Source: Camarhynchus parvulus
Taxonomy: Eukaryota > Chordata > Aves > Passeriformes > Thraupidae
Direction: 5' to 3'
Length of the DNA: 64,000 bases
Assembly (NCBI RefSeq): GCF_901933205.1
Contig: NC_044600.1
Location: forward strand, 1,178,001-1,242,000
Positions 1 through 12,440 of the stretch are shown piece after piece. Numbering within the stretch: position 1 is the stretch's first letter; each line of letters opens with the position of its first letter. Under the pieces are notes generated by a model. That model was given only the letters and a program-made list of their open reading frames with translations. It ran no database searches and had not been told where the DNA came from. The position numbers were made by a program, and so were the translations under genes.

Positions 1-1877
1 CAGCTTTCAGAAAAGCATAAATAAATCCTCAGAGCTCACAAAAAGCTGCGGTGTGGATAGCAAGGACAGGTGAGGGGTCTAAGCAGGGTCCAGGCAGTCC
101 CAGGACATTTTGTGACACCCCAGCAAACTGGAGCATTGACAAGGACAGTGGGACCAGCTCCTCAAGGTGCTCAAGGTCAGGAGGCTGGATGGAGCTTTGA
201 GCAACCTGGACCAGTGAAAATGGGACTGTTTGACTTTTAAAGATGCCCCCCAACCCAAACCATCCTCTGATGGTTCTCCTGACCCCAGAGCAGACTGCAC
301 AGGGGCAAGGACGACACGGAGAGCCAAGTCGAGCAGATGCACTGCAGCCCTTGGTAAATGCAAACACTCGTCTCACAGGATTTATGCCAGTTGACATTAG
401 GATTAACTTATTTCTTAATTAGGATTACACACTCTTGGCTAATACCAAATGAAAGGACATCCCCTCTCTGATAAAGTGTGGCCCTGCATGCTGTCCTGAT
501 GTAAATCTCCACCTGCAGGAAGGGCTGGAGGTGAGAGACGGGCTGGCCTCCAGGCAGCTGGGGACTCTCTGTCCTTCAGGTGAGGTGAACGCTTTGGGAA
601 GCAAATGATAGCACGGAAATGCAGCTCCAGGGGCAGGAGCAAGGTCTGCAGTGATCCATCCCTTCACCATCCCTGGCTGAGCTCATTCCCATCATCACAC
701 CTCTCATGCCCACTGCTAATTTGTCCTGTACCGGGGTGAAAAATGGGAGGTTGGCCAGAATCCAACCCAGCATCCTCATCATGGAGCTATTTCTGTAAAT
801 AATACCTCGAAACTCCCTTGAAATATTACAGAAATACCTATTCCTGTAAATAATGCCTGGAAAATGCCCTCTGGTTTATACAGACAGGAACAGGATTAAA
901 TCCCCCAAAAATCCACACCGCATTTTACAAAGCTTCCTGCTGGTAAAGAAGTTCATGATTTTTAATTAGTACTATGCAGACATGAGGCCAGACATGCAAT
1001 GTTCAATAAACCAGTTAGTTTTTACATCAGTAATGAGTCTTAGAATATTTATGTAGGGCCTTCAGAAGTCAGAAACAGAAGAGTGAATGTGCAGTGATCC
1101 TACCATTAGCCCTAGGTGCATGTGAGTAGCAGAGATATTAACAACCCCAACAGTATAAAGTTAAAAAAAAAAATCCACGGAGGTGGAAACGTGTATTTCA
1201 CATGGGTTAATATAATCAGCTGCAGGTAGATTTCCGAGGATTATTTCCAATCTTTTGAGAAGAGATTTCTTTTGTGGGCATGATAAAAATTGTTAATATG
1301 TTGCTGCTGTTTTATTCAAGGTGAAAATTTCGCTTTAATCACTTTCAAATAAATGCGAAACTCAACCATTACTCCCTTCTAATAATACTGAAGAAAATAG
1401 TTCACACTAAATCTAACATAATGAACACAGCATGTTCATAGAGAACTGAGTGTTCTCAGCTTAAGTCCCCTTTAATCCATAATTCCTTTGGAACTACATA
1501 TTACATCCACATGAATACCAAAGAGGTTTATGATTAATGTTATTTTAATGAATAATAAAAAAATTGATGATGATTTACACAGAGTTATTTTCAGGGTGGG
1601 TTTCTTTTTTTGCATAAAGATTTGTTGGTTAGAGACTAGCACATATAAAACAGAGCCCCACAATCTGATTGGGGTGGAAGTGCTGCCAAAGCTCCTGAGC
1701 AATGTGAGGGAGCAGCTGAGCTGAGCAGGGATCCCTGCAGGCCCGGCCAGCCCCAGGTGCTCCTGAATCCCTCCCTCACCCAGGCTGGGCTGAGGAAGCA
1801 CGAGAAAAACTCAGGAGAGGTGGCTGGGCAAGGTTGGGTGGCTGGGCCTGACCCTCCCTTTGCACTGGTTTGGATGC
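1..1877. other. Unique sequence, no gene recognised
   Basis: No reading frame here has a recognisable domain and no RNA gene is visible. The first ~780 bases are fairly GC-rich and the rest is AT-rich. An 11-base word (ctgtaaataat) occurs at 793 and again at 844 in similar context, suggesting a small decayed duplication. A short A-run lies near 1160. Confidence 0.6.
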
Positions 1878-2243
1878 AGAATTCCAGAATCCCAGACTCC
1901 CAAAATTCCAGAATCCCAAAATTCCAGAACTCCAGAATCCCAAAATTCCAGAATCCCAGAACTCCAGAATTTTAGAATCCCAGGATCCCAGAATTCTAGA
2001 ATTCCAAGATACCAGAATTCCATAATCCCAGAAGCGCAGAATCCCAGAACTCCAGAATTCTGGAATCCCAGAATTCCATAATGCCAGAAATCCAGGATCT
2101 CAGAATTCCAGAACTGCAGAATCCCAGAAGCCCAAAATTCCATGATCCCAGAATTCCAGAATCCCAAGATCCCAGAATTCCAGAACTCCAGAATCCCGGA
2201 ATTCACCAGAATCCCAGAATTCTCCAGAACTCCAGCATCCCAG
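1878..2243. repeat. Minisatellite of gaattccagaatccca-like units
   Basis: Irregular alternation of short words (gaattccag, aatcccag, aactccag, aattccata) over about 365 bases. The basic period is 8 to 10 bases, with longer compound units. EcoRI-type GAATTC words recur many times. Both strands carry long open frames here (about 130 codons on the minus strand, rich in Gly, Phe, Trp and Ile); these follow from the repeat and are not evidence of a gene. Confidence 0.9.
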
Positions 2244-2518
2244 CCCAGCAGTGTCAGTCCCCTGGGTGCACCCCCAGGGCAGGGATGAGGGGTCCCAGCT
2301 CCTGCCCTGGGGCAGGACCCTCAGCTGTCCCCAGGGCCACCAAGGTCACAGGCAGTGAGTGACAGCAGCGCAGCCAAGAGCAGCAAGCACACATGGTGGG
2401 ATTTCCAGAAATACCAGCAGCCAGAGAGATGCCAGACTGAGTGTGCAGCCCCCAGCACAGCCCCAGCTCCAGGAGGGCTCTGCTGGGTCAGCCAGCTCCC
2501 ACAGGAGCCACTAAAGCT
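2244..2518. other. GC-rich unique spacer
   Basis: GC-rich sequence between two tandem arrays. No gene, RNA or mobile element is recognised. Confidence 0.55.
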
Positions 2519-2639
2519 GTCCCCAGTGCTCTGAGGATGGAGGGGTGGCAGGGCTGCTGTCCCCAGGGCTCTGAGGATGGAGGGGTGGCAGGGCTGCTGT
2601 CCCCAGGGCTCTGAGGATGCAGGGGTGGCAGGGCTGCTG
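2519..2639. repeat. 40-bp tandem repeat, three copies
   Basis: Units beginning ccccagggctctgaggatgg start at 2521, 2561 and 2601, an exact 40-base period. The copies differ at only a few positions (tgct/ggct, gatgg/gatgc), so the array is young or homogenised. Confidence 0.93.
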
Positions 2640-3985
2640 GGGCTTTCACTCCCACCCTCCCTGTGCAGAGCTGCTGCCTCACCCAGGGCTCTCCTGCCTT
2701 CTGTGCTGAGACTCTGGCCAGGTCTGCCTGGCTCATCTTTCCCAGGAAGCCAAGGCAGTGGAAGCAGGGCTGTGGAGCAGTGATAGCACAGCATAAGCCT
2801 GTCTATACTGTATCCAAATAACCTATTAATGGAAACCCTTTGGCAGCTGTTTAAGTGCTGGGAGTATGGAAATGTCTGCAGTCAGAACTCTGTGGGATCC
2901 CTTCCTGAAAATGTCATCACCACGTTATAATTAAAATAACATCCCTTCCATGGCAGCTATCTTTATTAGGTACCAAACACTGAACCTCTTTCCAAACCAC
3001 TGGAGTGCAAATTACTTTTCAAAAACATTTCTGGAGCTGATAACCATAAGCTTTCACACTGCAATGAACTTTCCCAGGGACAGCCATTATGTTCCTTTCC
3101 CCAGGCCCTGTGCTAGAGACTTCTGACTCATTGCCAGCCCCTGACTGGATGCTGGAGCTCCTTTTCTGCACTCAAGTGTTGCTAGACCCTAGATGATATT
3201 CCATAATGACCATTTTTGGGATGCTTTTGTCCCTTTGATTAAGCAATGAAAAGCAGCCACTGCCATACCTCCCAGGGGAACTCCAAACCAAGGTTTGGTC
3301 CAGGAAAGAGACTGCAAGCCTGAAACCAGGAGAGGTATGAGCTGGATGGGAATGCCCACCTAAATCAACTCCAGTGCTACAATTTACTGTAAAATAACCA
3401 ATTAGTCATTCATGTTTTAGTGTGCAGCAATGAAAGTTTCTCACTGAGGACAGATAAGTGTTTTCTGCTTTCCCACACTCCTGTCTTGAGCTGAGAGCAG
3501 GCCAAGTCCTGTGTCTTGCTTCTACCAACCCACTCCCACCACTGACATGATTTGATGGAGCTCATTACTTCAGAAGAGCAGCAGCCCATAAAAACTGCTC
3601 TCCTCCGCACAGCTGGCATTTGATTCCCTGAAATTCCCCCCATCCAGCCCAGGGATGCCCGAGCTGCTCCCCTCTGCAGTGAGAGACCCTGCAGACGTCC
3701 CTCCCAGGGCCAAGCGTGGTGAGGCAGAGCCTGGGGCACAATTGCTGAGTCCCCTTCCTGAAAACCAAGACCCCTGAAGGATTCTGAGTCCCTAACCTTG
3801 AACTAGAGCAGCAATTTATTTTGTCCCCTGTCAGTGTCCCCCAGGCTGTCAGTGTCCCCTGTCTGTGCCCCCAGGCTGTGTGACAGCCTGCAGCAGGTGC
3901 TTCCACAGATAAAGTCCCTGTCCCTGCTGCCTCCCACAGGACACAGCGAGCTGCAAACAAACCAGCAAACACACCCTGGGGCTCT
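2640..3985. other. Unique sequence, no gene recognised
   Basis: Mixed-composition sequence without a recognisable exon, RNA or transposon. A small imperfect duplication around the word gctgtcagtgtcccc lies at about 3830-3880, just before the next array. Confidence 0.55.
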
Positions 3986-4626
3986 GACAGGAAACTACAG
4001 TGTGACTCTGAAAGGAAACTACAGTGTGACTCTGACAGGAAATTACAGTGTGACTGAAGGTGGGGAATAGGGAACGTTGAAGGAAACAGTGTGCTGCAGA
4101 ACTACAGTGTACTGATGGGATTACAGTGTACTGAGGAAACCGTTCCGTGTTCAAACTATTGGAACTTGACGGACATGTGATGAAGAAACTACAGTGTACT
4201 TGACTAAGTTTAGAAGACTGTACTTGGGAAAACAGTGATAATACGTGTGACTCTGATGGGAAATTACAGTGTGACTGACAGGGAACTACAGTGTGACTCT
4301 GAAAGGAAACTACAGTGTGACTGACAGGAAACTACAGTGTGACTCTGATGGGAAATTACAGTGTGACTGACAGGAAACTACAGTGTGACTCTGAAAGGAA
4401 ACTACAGTGTGACTGACAGGAAACTACAGTGTGACTCTGACAGGAAACTACAGTGTGACTCTGATAGGAAATTACAGTGTGACTGACAGGGAACTACAGT
4501 GTGACTCTGAAAGGGAACTACAGTGTGACTCTGACAGGAAACTACAGTGTGACTCTGAAAGGGAACTACAGTGTGACTCTGACAGGAAAGTACAGTGTGA
4601 CTCTGACAGGAAACCACAATGTGGCT
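3986..4626. repeat. Minisatellite with gaaactacagtgtgactctg core
   Basis: Units of about 24 bases (core gaaactacagtgtgactctg followed by acag or aaag) alternate with shorter units of about 18 bases that lack the ctct step. The outer parts, 3986-4060 and 4245-4620, are well conserved. The centre, about 4060-4245, is strongly degenerate but still carries words such as ctacagtgtac. Open frames on both strands are by-products of the repeat. Confidence 0.92.
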
Positions 4627-7119
4627 CCGAAAGGAAATTCCCATTTAATCCGATGTCCCAGGCTGGCCATGCTCAGGATTTGTGGGAGATGGCGACCATG
4701 CCCCCCTCCTTTCCCAGTAAGCACACACTCCTGGTCACACTTTCCCCACGCCCTTTCCCCAGCCATACTGCACCCCCTTCCACAAGTAAATGCCCACTGA
4801 AATAATTACAAAGCCTTTTCATAGTGTGACTTTTCATATTCTACAATTCAATCTCCATTCTGTCAGCCATCTACGATGCAGAACACGATGTGGTCTGCAG
4901 GAAACAGGAGCAGCTTTCCCTGAGCAGCATTCTGGCCCCAATTTACCCTGGCTTTTCTGAGGGCACAGACCATCGGGCTGGAGAATATCTGATTCTGAAA
5001 ATACATCTTGCAACTTTTATATTGCCACTTAAGTTATTTGGCCCTCTTCCAGTTTTTTAAATTACCTCAGTTTTCTAGAGCAACTCGGGTACTTAATAAA
5101 CAAAATGCCATTTCTGTGCCTCACAAGATCATGGTGCATATCTGCTAATAAGGTCAAAGCCATCCTTCAGAAACTTAGGCAAGCACACCCCAGAATGGCT
5201 TTTCCTGCTAAAAAAAAAGCACTGGACCACATTTTGTTGCAACTAAATGTTTAAAACTCTTGTTCTCGGTGTTTAGAACCATAAAAAATACATAAATGCT
5301 AAGGGAGACAAGCAAGCAAGCAGACTGTGTGTGCTGGATGACCTCATTATTCCTCTGTGACCAGCTGGAAACCTGCTGCTTGCAGCCAGCCCCTCTCATG
5401 CCTGGGAGAGCAGCATGGAGCTGATCCCAGGGTCTGCTGGGTGCACTGGGAGGGCTGGAAACTGACTTTCACAGTGGGTTTGCCTCTTCCTGAAGGGTTT
5501 GTGCCCTTCCCTGTAGAGCAAACAGCAAGACATTTGCCTTGCTCTGTTCCAGTAACAAACAGCTGAGAACTCTCCTGGCGTCCCAGCCCTCTCCAGCCTG
5601 GCCTTCACACCCTGCCTGGGCTGCTGCTCTGACTGCCAGCTCCAGAAATACAATTTCCAGCAGACCAACAGCAGAAGTTCCTATTTCACCAGCACCACTT
5701 TCTGCGCTGGTGTTTCACCTTCAGTGTTTCGCTATCATCTTTGCCACAATCACGTTTTAGCATCTGCTGTGTCAGCATCATGTTTCAGCATCAGCATTTA
5801 ACCATCAGCTGTTCCACCATATGGCACAAGAAGCATCAGCACTGCAGCCCTCACAACACACCCCAGCAAACAAAAAGCCCTTGTAATTCCCCTGCATCCC
5901 TCCAGCAGCCTCTCCTGTGCCTCTGCCACCTTTCCCTGGGACAACACTGTCTTTATCTCTTCTTTTCCATGAAGAAACAACATTCTGCAGAGAATTAGAA
6001 ACAAAACAAAACCAAACAGCTCAGTTCCTCTAGGCAAATTTGCAGGAGCCTCTCCTGTGATCTGATTTTCCTCTGAGGTTCACTGAAGCATTTTTAAAGT
6101 CCTGTGCTACAAGAGCAAACTCAGGGTCACTGCCTGTCATGCTTTTAATCCCAGCTGCCATTTGGCATGGGAGCTTCCAGCAGCAGTGGCAGGAAGCCTC
6201 CTGGAGAGCTGGGCTGAATTTCCAGCTAATGCAGTCCTCTGCTACCTTGGGGGATAAATTCAGGACACTCTTTAGACTAAACTTCTTCAGAAGGACCCGA
6301 TTTATTTTGTAAATGCTCAGCATGCAGGGCAGGATGGTTGGAGGGAGCAGCATTTGCACACCTGCCCTGGTGGCTGGGAACATTTCAGGCTGACATTAAA
6401 GTGCTGAAGTCTGGGAGGAGACAGGCAGCGTGAGCATGATTCAGGAGCCTTGCCATCCTGTTAGTCACATCATGTACCATCAACATTTTCAGATGGTATC
6501 AAACCCCAGCAAATGCCAGCAAACATCTTTGGGGGGCTGCACTCTGCAAAACCAAAGTGGGATTGAACTCATGACCAAAGAAATTTGATATCTGCTTTGC
6601 TTACAAGCAATTATGCCTCAAAGTTTGTTCCTGCTAAAGAGTGACATTTTTCCACCTCATTGTAAAATTTGACAAATGCAAATTTTGTAGGCTTCACTCT
6701 GAGTGTGAAATTCTCCAGCACGGTGCCTGTTTATCTAGAGAAAGCTGTAGCTAGTAAGATATCTTTAAGAAAAATGCAGCAGCAAGGGAATTAAATGAGA
6801 CACAGGGCTTTTCAGCATTGCGGTCAGAGTCTGATCACTCCTTGCCATGCTTTGAAGAACAGCCAGTATGAATCAGTAGTTCTCCATTTTATAGACACTG
6901 AGGGAAAGTGTCCATCTCTGGAAACCCCTCAGCATCAAAACAGAGATCTGACCAAGCCCTCCAAGGGAAGGACAGCATTAGCTGGCCCTGGTGCTCTTAG
7001 GCACAGTCAGCAGTGCCATGGACACCAGTGCCAGCCACTTCAAGGAGGGAGAGCAGTATAAAAACTGCCAGAATTCACTCTTTTGTATCATCAGCTTGTC
7101 AACTATGCATCGATCTTAT
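4627..7119. other. Unique sequence, no gene recognised
   Basis: About 2.5 kb of non-repetitive sequence with short open frames only. There is an oligo-A run near 5210. A loose cluster of gcatcat/gcatcag words lies around 5760-5815, too irregular to call an array. I see no splice-flanked frame with a known domain. Confidence 0.55.
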
Positions 7120-7192
7120 CTAGAATCAGAGAACCACAGAATGGCTTGGGTTGGAAGAATCCTAAAGGTCACCTGCTTCCAATCTCCAACTG
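7120..7192 (-). mobile_element. CR1 LINE, 3' terminal fragment
   Basis: The words agaatcagagaaccacagaa and tggcttgggttggaag, followed by a diverged ccttaaaggtcacctgcttccaa-like stretch, match the reverse complement of the avian CR1 3' tail as I know it. The element therefore runs on the minus strand with its 3' end near 7120. Only about 70 bases remain, as expected for a severely 5'-truncated LINE. Identification is from memory of the family. Confidence 0.8.
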
Positions 7193-8966
7193 ATTTGGAG
7201 TCGAAGGTTTAGATCAGAAAATCTGAATTTTCAGCAGTAATAGATAACTAGTCACAGTTCAGTTTAGCATGGTGGTGTCTAAAGCGCCATTTATCATGAA
7301 AGAAGTCTCTGATCAAGCTGCTGGAGGAAAGACCCCATGGAGGGGGACCCCAGTGCAGGTGTGAAGATGTCCAGAGCAGAACAGAAGTGTCTGTACAGGT
7401 GTAGCTCAGAGGAACTGAGATTACCTGTGCAAGTTCTACACCACCATCAGGCACCACAGCACTGCTCCTGCGTGGGCTGGCTGAGGGAAGGATGGTCTCA
7501 GCTTCTGTCCCAAAAACACCTCCCCAGGCCCTGCAGAGGCTGCCAGGCTCTCAGACTCGTGGGATCTCAGGGATTTGCCACCCAGGTGCTTCCAGAACCA
7601 GCTCACCCATGGTTTCTGGAAGGCACACTGCCATCCCAGGGAATGGGGAAATCCTGGTGCTGTGCCATCAGTGGCTATTTCCATCTCATTTAAGGATCTC
7701 TTCTATCTGTGAATAGCTCCCTAACGAGGCCAAGATTCTCCACACCCAGCAACACTTTTTACTGTAAAATACTGTATTTCCCTCCCATAAATATGAATCC
7801 ACTGTGCTTTCCAGCCAACAGAAGCTTTTGTAACCAGCAGAGCCTGCATCTGCACTGCTAATCACTCCAACCTTGTAAATTGTAAACAGGTCTCTCACAA
7901 AGCCACAAGTAACACTTCCAGCTGTAATGCTATTAACCTAATCCCTGGTAGTTATTACAGAAACTCATGACACACAGCTTAGCAGACACCAGAAAATGCA
8001 GTTTTCCCTCAGTAAACTTGGAGCTGATCTTTGTATCATAGGAGCATTATTAAAAGCAGCTGAATTAACACGTTGGAAGTTGAAGCTTCTAAAGCTCTGA
8101 TGCCCAGATGTAAAAGGGTCTCCATCAATTTTCCTGGGGCATGAAGATAAGGGCACAGGGGGGCACATTCACTGTTTCATGTTTTGCATTTTTTGAACCC
8201 ATACTACAATGATTTCATTGTATACAACCCAATTTTCCCAAATTCTCTCTCTGTCTACATCTTCCCGTCCCTCTACACCCTGAGAAACACGGGGCAAAAT
8301 CATGGCCAGGCTAAGCCAGGAGATAACGACACTTTAAATCATCTTACATTAAGCATGCTGGTAGATTCCAATTTATCCAGAGAAACTTCTAGATTGCTGC
8401 TGTAATGCAAAGGCACCAAAAGTGTAGATGGAAACAGGACTTCACTTATCCTAGAGCAGCTGTACACATCTATGATTGCCACAAATGTTTGTTGTTCTGA
8501 AAACAATTGTCATGAAACGATTAAATCTCACACATTTCCAGGGGTGCAGAGACATCAACCAATCCATTCTACAATTACTGTAGAGAATTTCAGGAAAGGC
8601 ATTTCCTGTGGCCTTTCATGGAAACTTTGTTTTTGTTGGTTTTTAATGCTTTTCTTCCACTAAAATAAATTACTTCAGACTGAAACTTCTCTGTTTGCCT
8701 TTTTTCTGGGGAGCTGCAAACTCCCACAGATGAAATTCTTGGCAGTCTGTCTGCAGAAGGAGACTGGGAGCCTCGCAGATGTGATGTGAAAAACAAGGAT
8801 TATTTCAGAGATAAATAATGACACAACCTGTTCCTGCAGCACTCACTGATGCAGGCTGCACCCTGGCTGGGGCCAGCTCCTGGAAGGAAGGAGCATTTTG
8901 GGGCTGCAGCACCAGGAGCCTGAGCAGCTCTGTGGGACTCAGGGGAGCTGGGGCTGGGGGAGGGGA
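7193..8966. other. Unique sequence, no gene recognised
   Basis: Non-repetitive sequence. Open frames are short (under about 120 codons), overlap one another on both strands and have no recognisable domain. Confidence 0.55.
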
Positions 8967-9003
8967 GATGTTCCAGATGTTCCAGATGTTCCAGATGTTC
9001 CAG
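8967..9003. repeat. 9-bp tandem repeat (gatgttcca), four copies
   Basis: Four perfect copies of gatgttcca in succession, giving a Met-Phe-Gln repeat in one frame. Confidence 0.95.
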
Positions 9004-9351
9004 TCTGGCTTTGGCTCCCACTTTCCCTGGGTCACCCACTGTTGGGAAGGATGAGAGTTTGACAAGGAAGTCTCACAGATATGTGTGCTTGGCAGAAAGA
9101 TTTTCAAATGTGGAGTCTGAAGAAGGAATAGAAATGAAGCAAGGTTTGATCTAGAAGAAAAGAATTGCTGAGCCAGTCTCACTGGATAACCAAGGAGGCA
9201 AAGGGCGTGTTAGTTAGAAGGGGTTTTTATGGCTCAGAGCAAAGGATAAACCCACCCCAAACAAGAAGATGTTTTTACCAAGCAGAAAGACAGCACAGGC
9301 AAATAAGTCACCAGATACAGAAAGTAGGAAAAGGGTCTCAGAATTTTCCAC
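9004..9351. other. Sequence upstream of an LTR-like element; possible provirus remnant
   Basis: This stretch lies directly 5' of the LTR-like element at 9352. A purine-rich word (gtaggaaaaggg, about 9324-9335) sits near the LTR edge, where a polypurine tract would be, but it is not immediately adjacent. No retroviral coding sequence is recognisable. It may be ordinary flanking DNA. Confidence 0.3.
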
Positions 9352-9782
9352 TGCAAGAAAACTGAAAAACAACTTCTAGCTTAAACTGTAATGTACTAAC
9401 TTGTAGTGATTGGAGAACAGTAACATGAGTATGGTAATTGCAGTAGTTATGATAGGCTATAGATAACAAGTTATAAATTGGTTCTGCTGTGTTAAGATGC
9501 GCAGCAAAGAAGAATATGTAATGCACTGTAACCAAAAGAAAAGTCTATAATGCATTGTAACCAAAACCAAAGGGTCTCCAGGCCTGCCTGCAGCTGGAGC
9601 TGACAGCTGTGGGCACAGCTCTGTCACCCACAACCCTGGGCTGCTGTAACACCTTGGATGGAATAAACTGCATTTTGGATACAATAAACTGCATTTTGTA
9701 TACAATAAACTGCATTTTGTATACAATAACCTGCATTTCAGAGAGCCCCTGGAGTCCCACATCCCTCATTTAGGCTCCTACA
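9352..9782 (+). mobile_element. Probable solo LTR with amplified polyadenylation-signal segment
   Basis: The element starts tgcaagaaaactgaaaaac and ends catttaggctcctaca, so it has TG...CA termini. It carries several AATAAA signals near its 3' third, as in the R region of a retroviral LTR. I recall similar sequence as dispersed LTR material in songbirds, but cannot name the family. The flanks ttccac and agccac agree at only four of six bases, so the target-site duplication is unproven and both ends are approximate. No internal retroviral genes are attached. Confidence 0.6.
9662..9738 (+). repeat. 21-bp tandem repeat carrying AATAAA
   Basis: Units start at 9662, 9683, 9704 and 9725. Each begins aataaactgcattttg and ends in gatac or tatac. 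The first three units have an intact AATAAA; the fourth reads aataac. The array lies inside the LTR-like element. Confidence 0.93.
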
Positions 9783-10055
9783 AGCCACCCAGCTTTGGGG
9801 CTGCCAGGCTGTGGGATGAGCTGTGCTGTGAGAGCACAGCCCTGCCTGCTGTCTCACTGTCCCAGGAGGGAGCTGAGCCTTCTCCCAGCTGCAGGGTCCA
9901 GCTGCAGCCCAGGCTGGGCTCAGGCTGGAGGAGGGCAGGCACAGGGAGCAGCAGGGGCAGGCCAGGGTGGCTCGGGGCATGGCACAGCTCTGGCACCAAG
10001 CCCTGCTCCCAGCTGGGCCCCAGACCTGCCGGGGTGAATTCCCAACATTCCCAGG

Positions 10056-10442
10056 TGCCACAGACAACTTTTATGGAAAATCCTTTCCTTAGGATTTTTC
10101 CTCCTGAGAAGCTGAGAGGCCTCAGGAACAAAATGTAAACAATGATTATCTGCTGCTGTGGGATGCAACAGGTGCATCTGTGATTGGTCTCATGTGGTTG
10201 TTTCTAATTAATGGCCAATCACAATCAGCTGGCTCAGACACAGAGCCCGAGACACAAACCTCTGTTATCATTCCTTTCTATTCTATTCTTAGCCAGCCTT
10301 CTGATGAAATCCCTTCTTCTATTCTTTTAGTATAGTTTTAATGGAATATATATATAATAAAATAATAAATCAAGCCTTCTGAAACATGGAGTCAGATCCT
10401 TGTCTCTTCCCCAATCCAAAAACCCCTGTGAACACGGTCACA
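10056..10442 (+). mobile_element. Family-A solo LTR, complete copy 1
   Basis: The copy runs from tgccacagacaac to cacggtcaca, 387 bases with TG...CA ends. It shares its whole length with the copy at 48370: ttaggatttttcctcctgag, caggaacaaaatgtaaac, aatggccaatca, tctattcttttagtatag, an AT-rich run, aataaatca and acatggagtcagatcc. The ttagtatag plus AT-rich segment and the aataaatca word fit a promoter and polyadenylation region. The six bases on either side (cccagg and tccaag) agree at four positions, consistent with a decayed 6-bp target-site duplication as in class II (ERVK-like) elements. Confidence 0.85.
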
Positions 10443-12297
10443 TCCAAGCTCCTGAGCTGAGCCCAGCAGAGAGAACTCGAGGAGGAGCGAGTGGGGAGAG
10501 CTGTCAGAGCTCCGCCATGCCCCCCATCCCCACCGCCACAAATCCCATAAATCCCATAAACTCCACAAATCCCCACAACACCACGCTCTCCTCCTCTGAC
10601 AATGAGGCATTTAGTTCTGGAAAGTGGCCCACAGAAGAGGTTTCCCTTCCAGAAAAGGAAGGAACACTCTTGTAATTTTAAATTAAAGTGTGCAATTACT
10701 GTTCTTTATTGTTGCCAGTTAAAAGAGATTTGCCACAGTTGCTTACATGCACGTATAGGAGCTGGGAGAAAGCAGCAGATTCTATAAGAAGGTGTCCTCC
10801 TGAGAGGTGTGAATTTCACAACAGCAATAAAAATGTTTGCTACAGAGTGAGAGCTACGATTTAAACACAGACAAATGCTGCTTTCCCTTCTGATAGCATC
10901 TTCCTGGGTTCTTTCTGTCACATATAAATACACTGCTGGGGAAGAAGCCCTGGAATATTATTTTAAGATAAGATAGTACAGGTTCATAGTAATTAAGTCA
11001 AACTCTTTTTTCTATGAGGAGAAGATAGCACGTTTCCATGGTAATTCTTTTCTTACCTTTTAAGACAAAGGACAGCTTAGAACTACAGGATTAAGTCATT
11101 TTCATCCCTTTCTTCTCATCCTTAACAGAAGCTGTTTCTGTTTTAAACCATCAGAGGCTCATCTTTTTTGATAAATCCAGCTTCAATATCAATTGCTAAT
11201 GCAAATTTACACTAAATATTTAATGATTTCAAAATTGAAGGCATAGAAAGAGTTAATGAAAATGCCAGCTCCTCGTTTTTCTCAGCCAAATAATTTCAGG
11301 TTAGCATTGGAAAGAGGGTGGGGGTGGCACAAGTCTCACTGAAAGAATTTTACCTAATTATTGAGTTATTCCAAGGCGCAGCTTCAGGGAGTTAATTGGC
11401 ACTGCAGCAATGACAAATTTGGCCCAATGTAAATTCATCTCTTCTCCATTGTTAGGACTGCTCAAAAGAATGTTTTTGTAACCTATTTCTGAATCCAACC
11501 ATTGTATTTCATTATGATTTTCTTTTGATTCTGTTACCATGCGAACAGTGAAACACACATAAGCACAGCTCATGATCTCAGAATGTCAACCGAGGGGTAT
11601 TTTGTGCTTCAGAATTGATTGCAGTGACTCAGAGCACCCTTTGAAAGTCCTTTGAAAAAGCTGCATGTGTGTTTAGGTCTAAAAATTAATTGGGGATTAA
11701 GGAACCAAAAAGTAGGCAAGGGAAAATTTTGATCACCTCAAACTCTGTACAAGAACTTTGCTTTGAGAAAGCCTTTGCTCTAAATCCAGTCTTTACTGCA
11801 GATTAAATCCTGGGCTGAGGTAAACTTGATTAGTTGCATGGACCAAAACTGCTGAAATTCAGTGGAGCTCCAGCATGCAGGAGGCTGAGGCCAATTCCCA
11901 GGAGCTGAAAAACCCTGTATATTATGGCAGCAGCTTGCAGATTCCCAGTATGGCAGTAATTGACTCCATTTATACTTTATTTGTACAGACAGGACCCATA
12001 AATCCACCCTGCAAAGTGCCACACTGTCCATTCACTCCTCATGTGAATACTGATTATTTCTTTCTTAATTGTGCTATTAAGTTTTGTTGCAGACATGCAA
12101 GGAGTTTCGGAAACCAGCAAGGAGTTCAGATCCCATTTGGAATTCGAGGAGACCCCAATTTATAAAGTCATACTCTGGGTGTTCAGACTGGACAAGCAAT
12201 GGCATAACCTGATACTGAACAAGCAGAATAACTGCTGGGCGCATGGGACTGCCCTGGGCTCCTTCCCTGGCCTAGGGGACAGCTTCAGACAGCAGAG
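10443..12297. other. AT-rich unique sequence, no gene recognised
   Basis: After a short GC-rich stretch containing a small repeat (aatcccataaatcccataaa near 10540), the sequence is AT-rich and non-repetitive. No exon or RNA gene is recognised. Open frames stay under about 100 codons and carry no domain. Confidence 0.55.
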
Positions 12298-12440
12298 GGA
12301 AGGTGCAGGGCAGGGGTTCCCCAGGGTACAAGGGGAAGGTGCAGGGCAGGGATTGCCATGGGGACAAGGGGAAGGTGCAGGGCAGGAGTTCCCCAGGGTA
12401 CAAGGGGAAGGTGCAGGTCAGGAGTTCCCCAGGGCACACC
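12298..12440. repeat. 36-bp tandem repeat, about four copies
   Basis: Units begin ggaaggtgcagggcaggggt and end gggtacaag, with a 36-base period. The second copy differs most (ttgccatggggac in place of ttccccagggtac). Because 36 is a multiple of three, the array extends frames on both strands. Confidence 0.9.
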
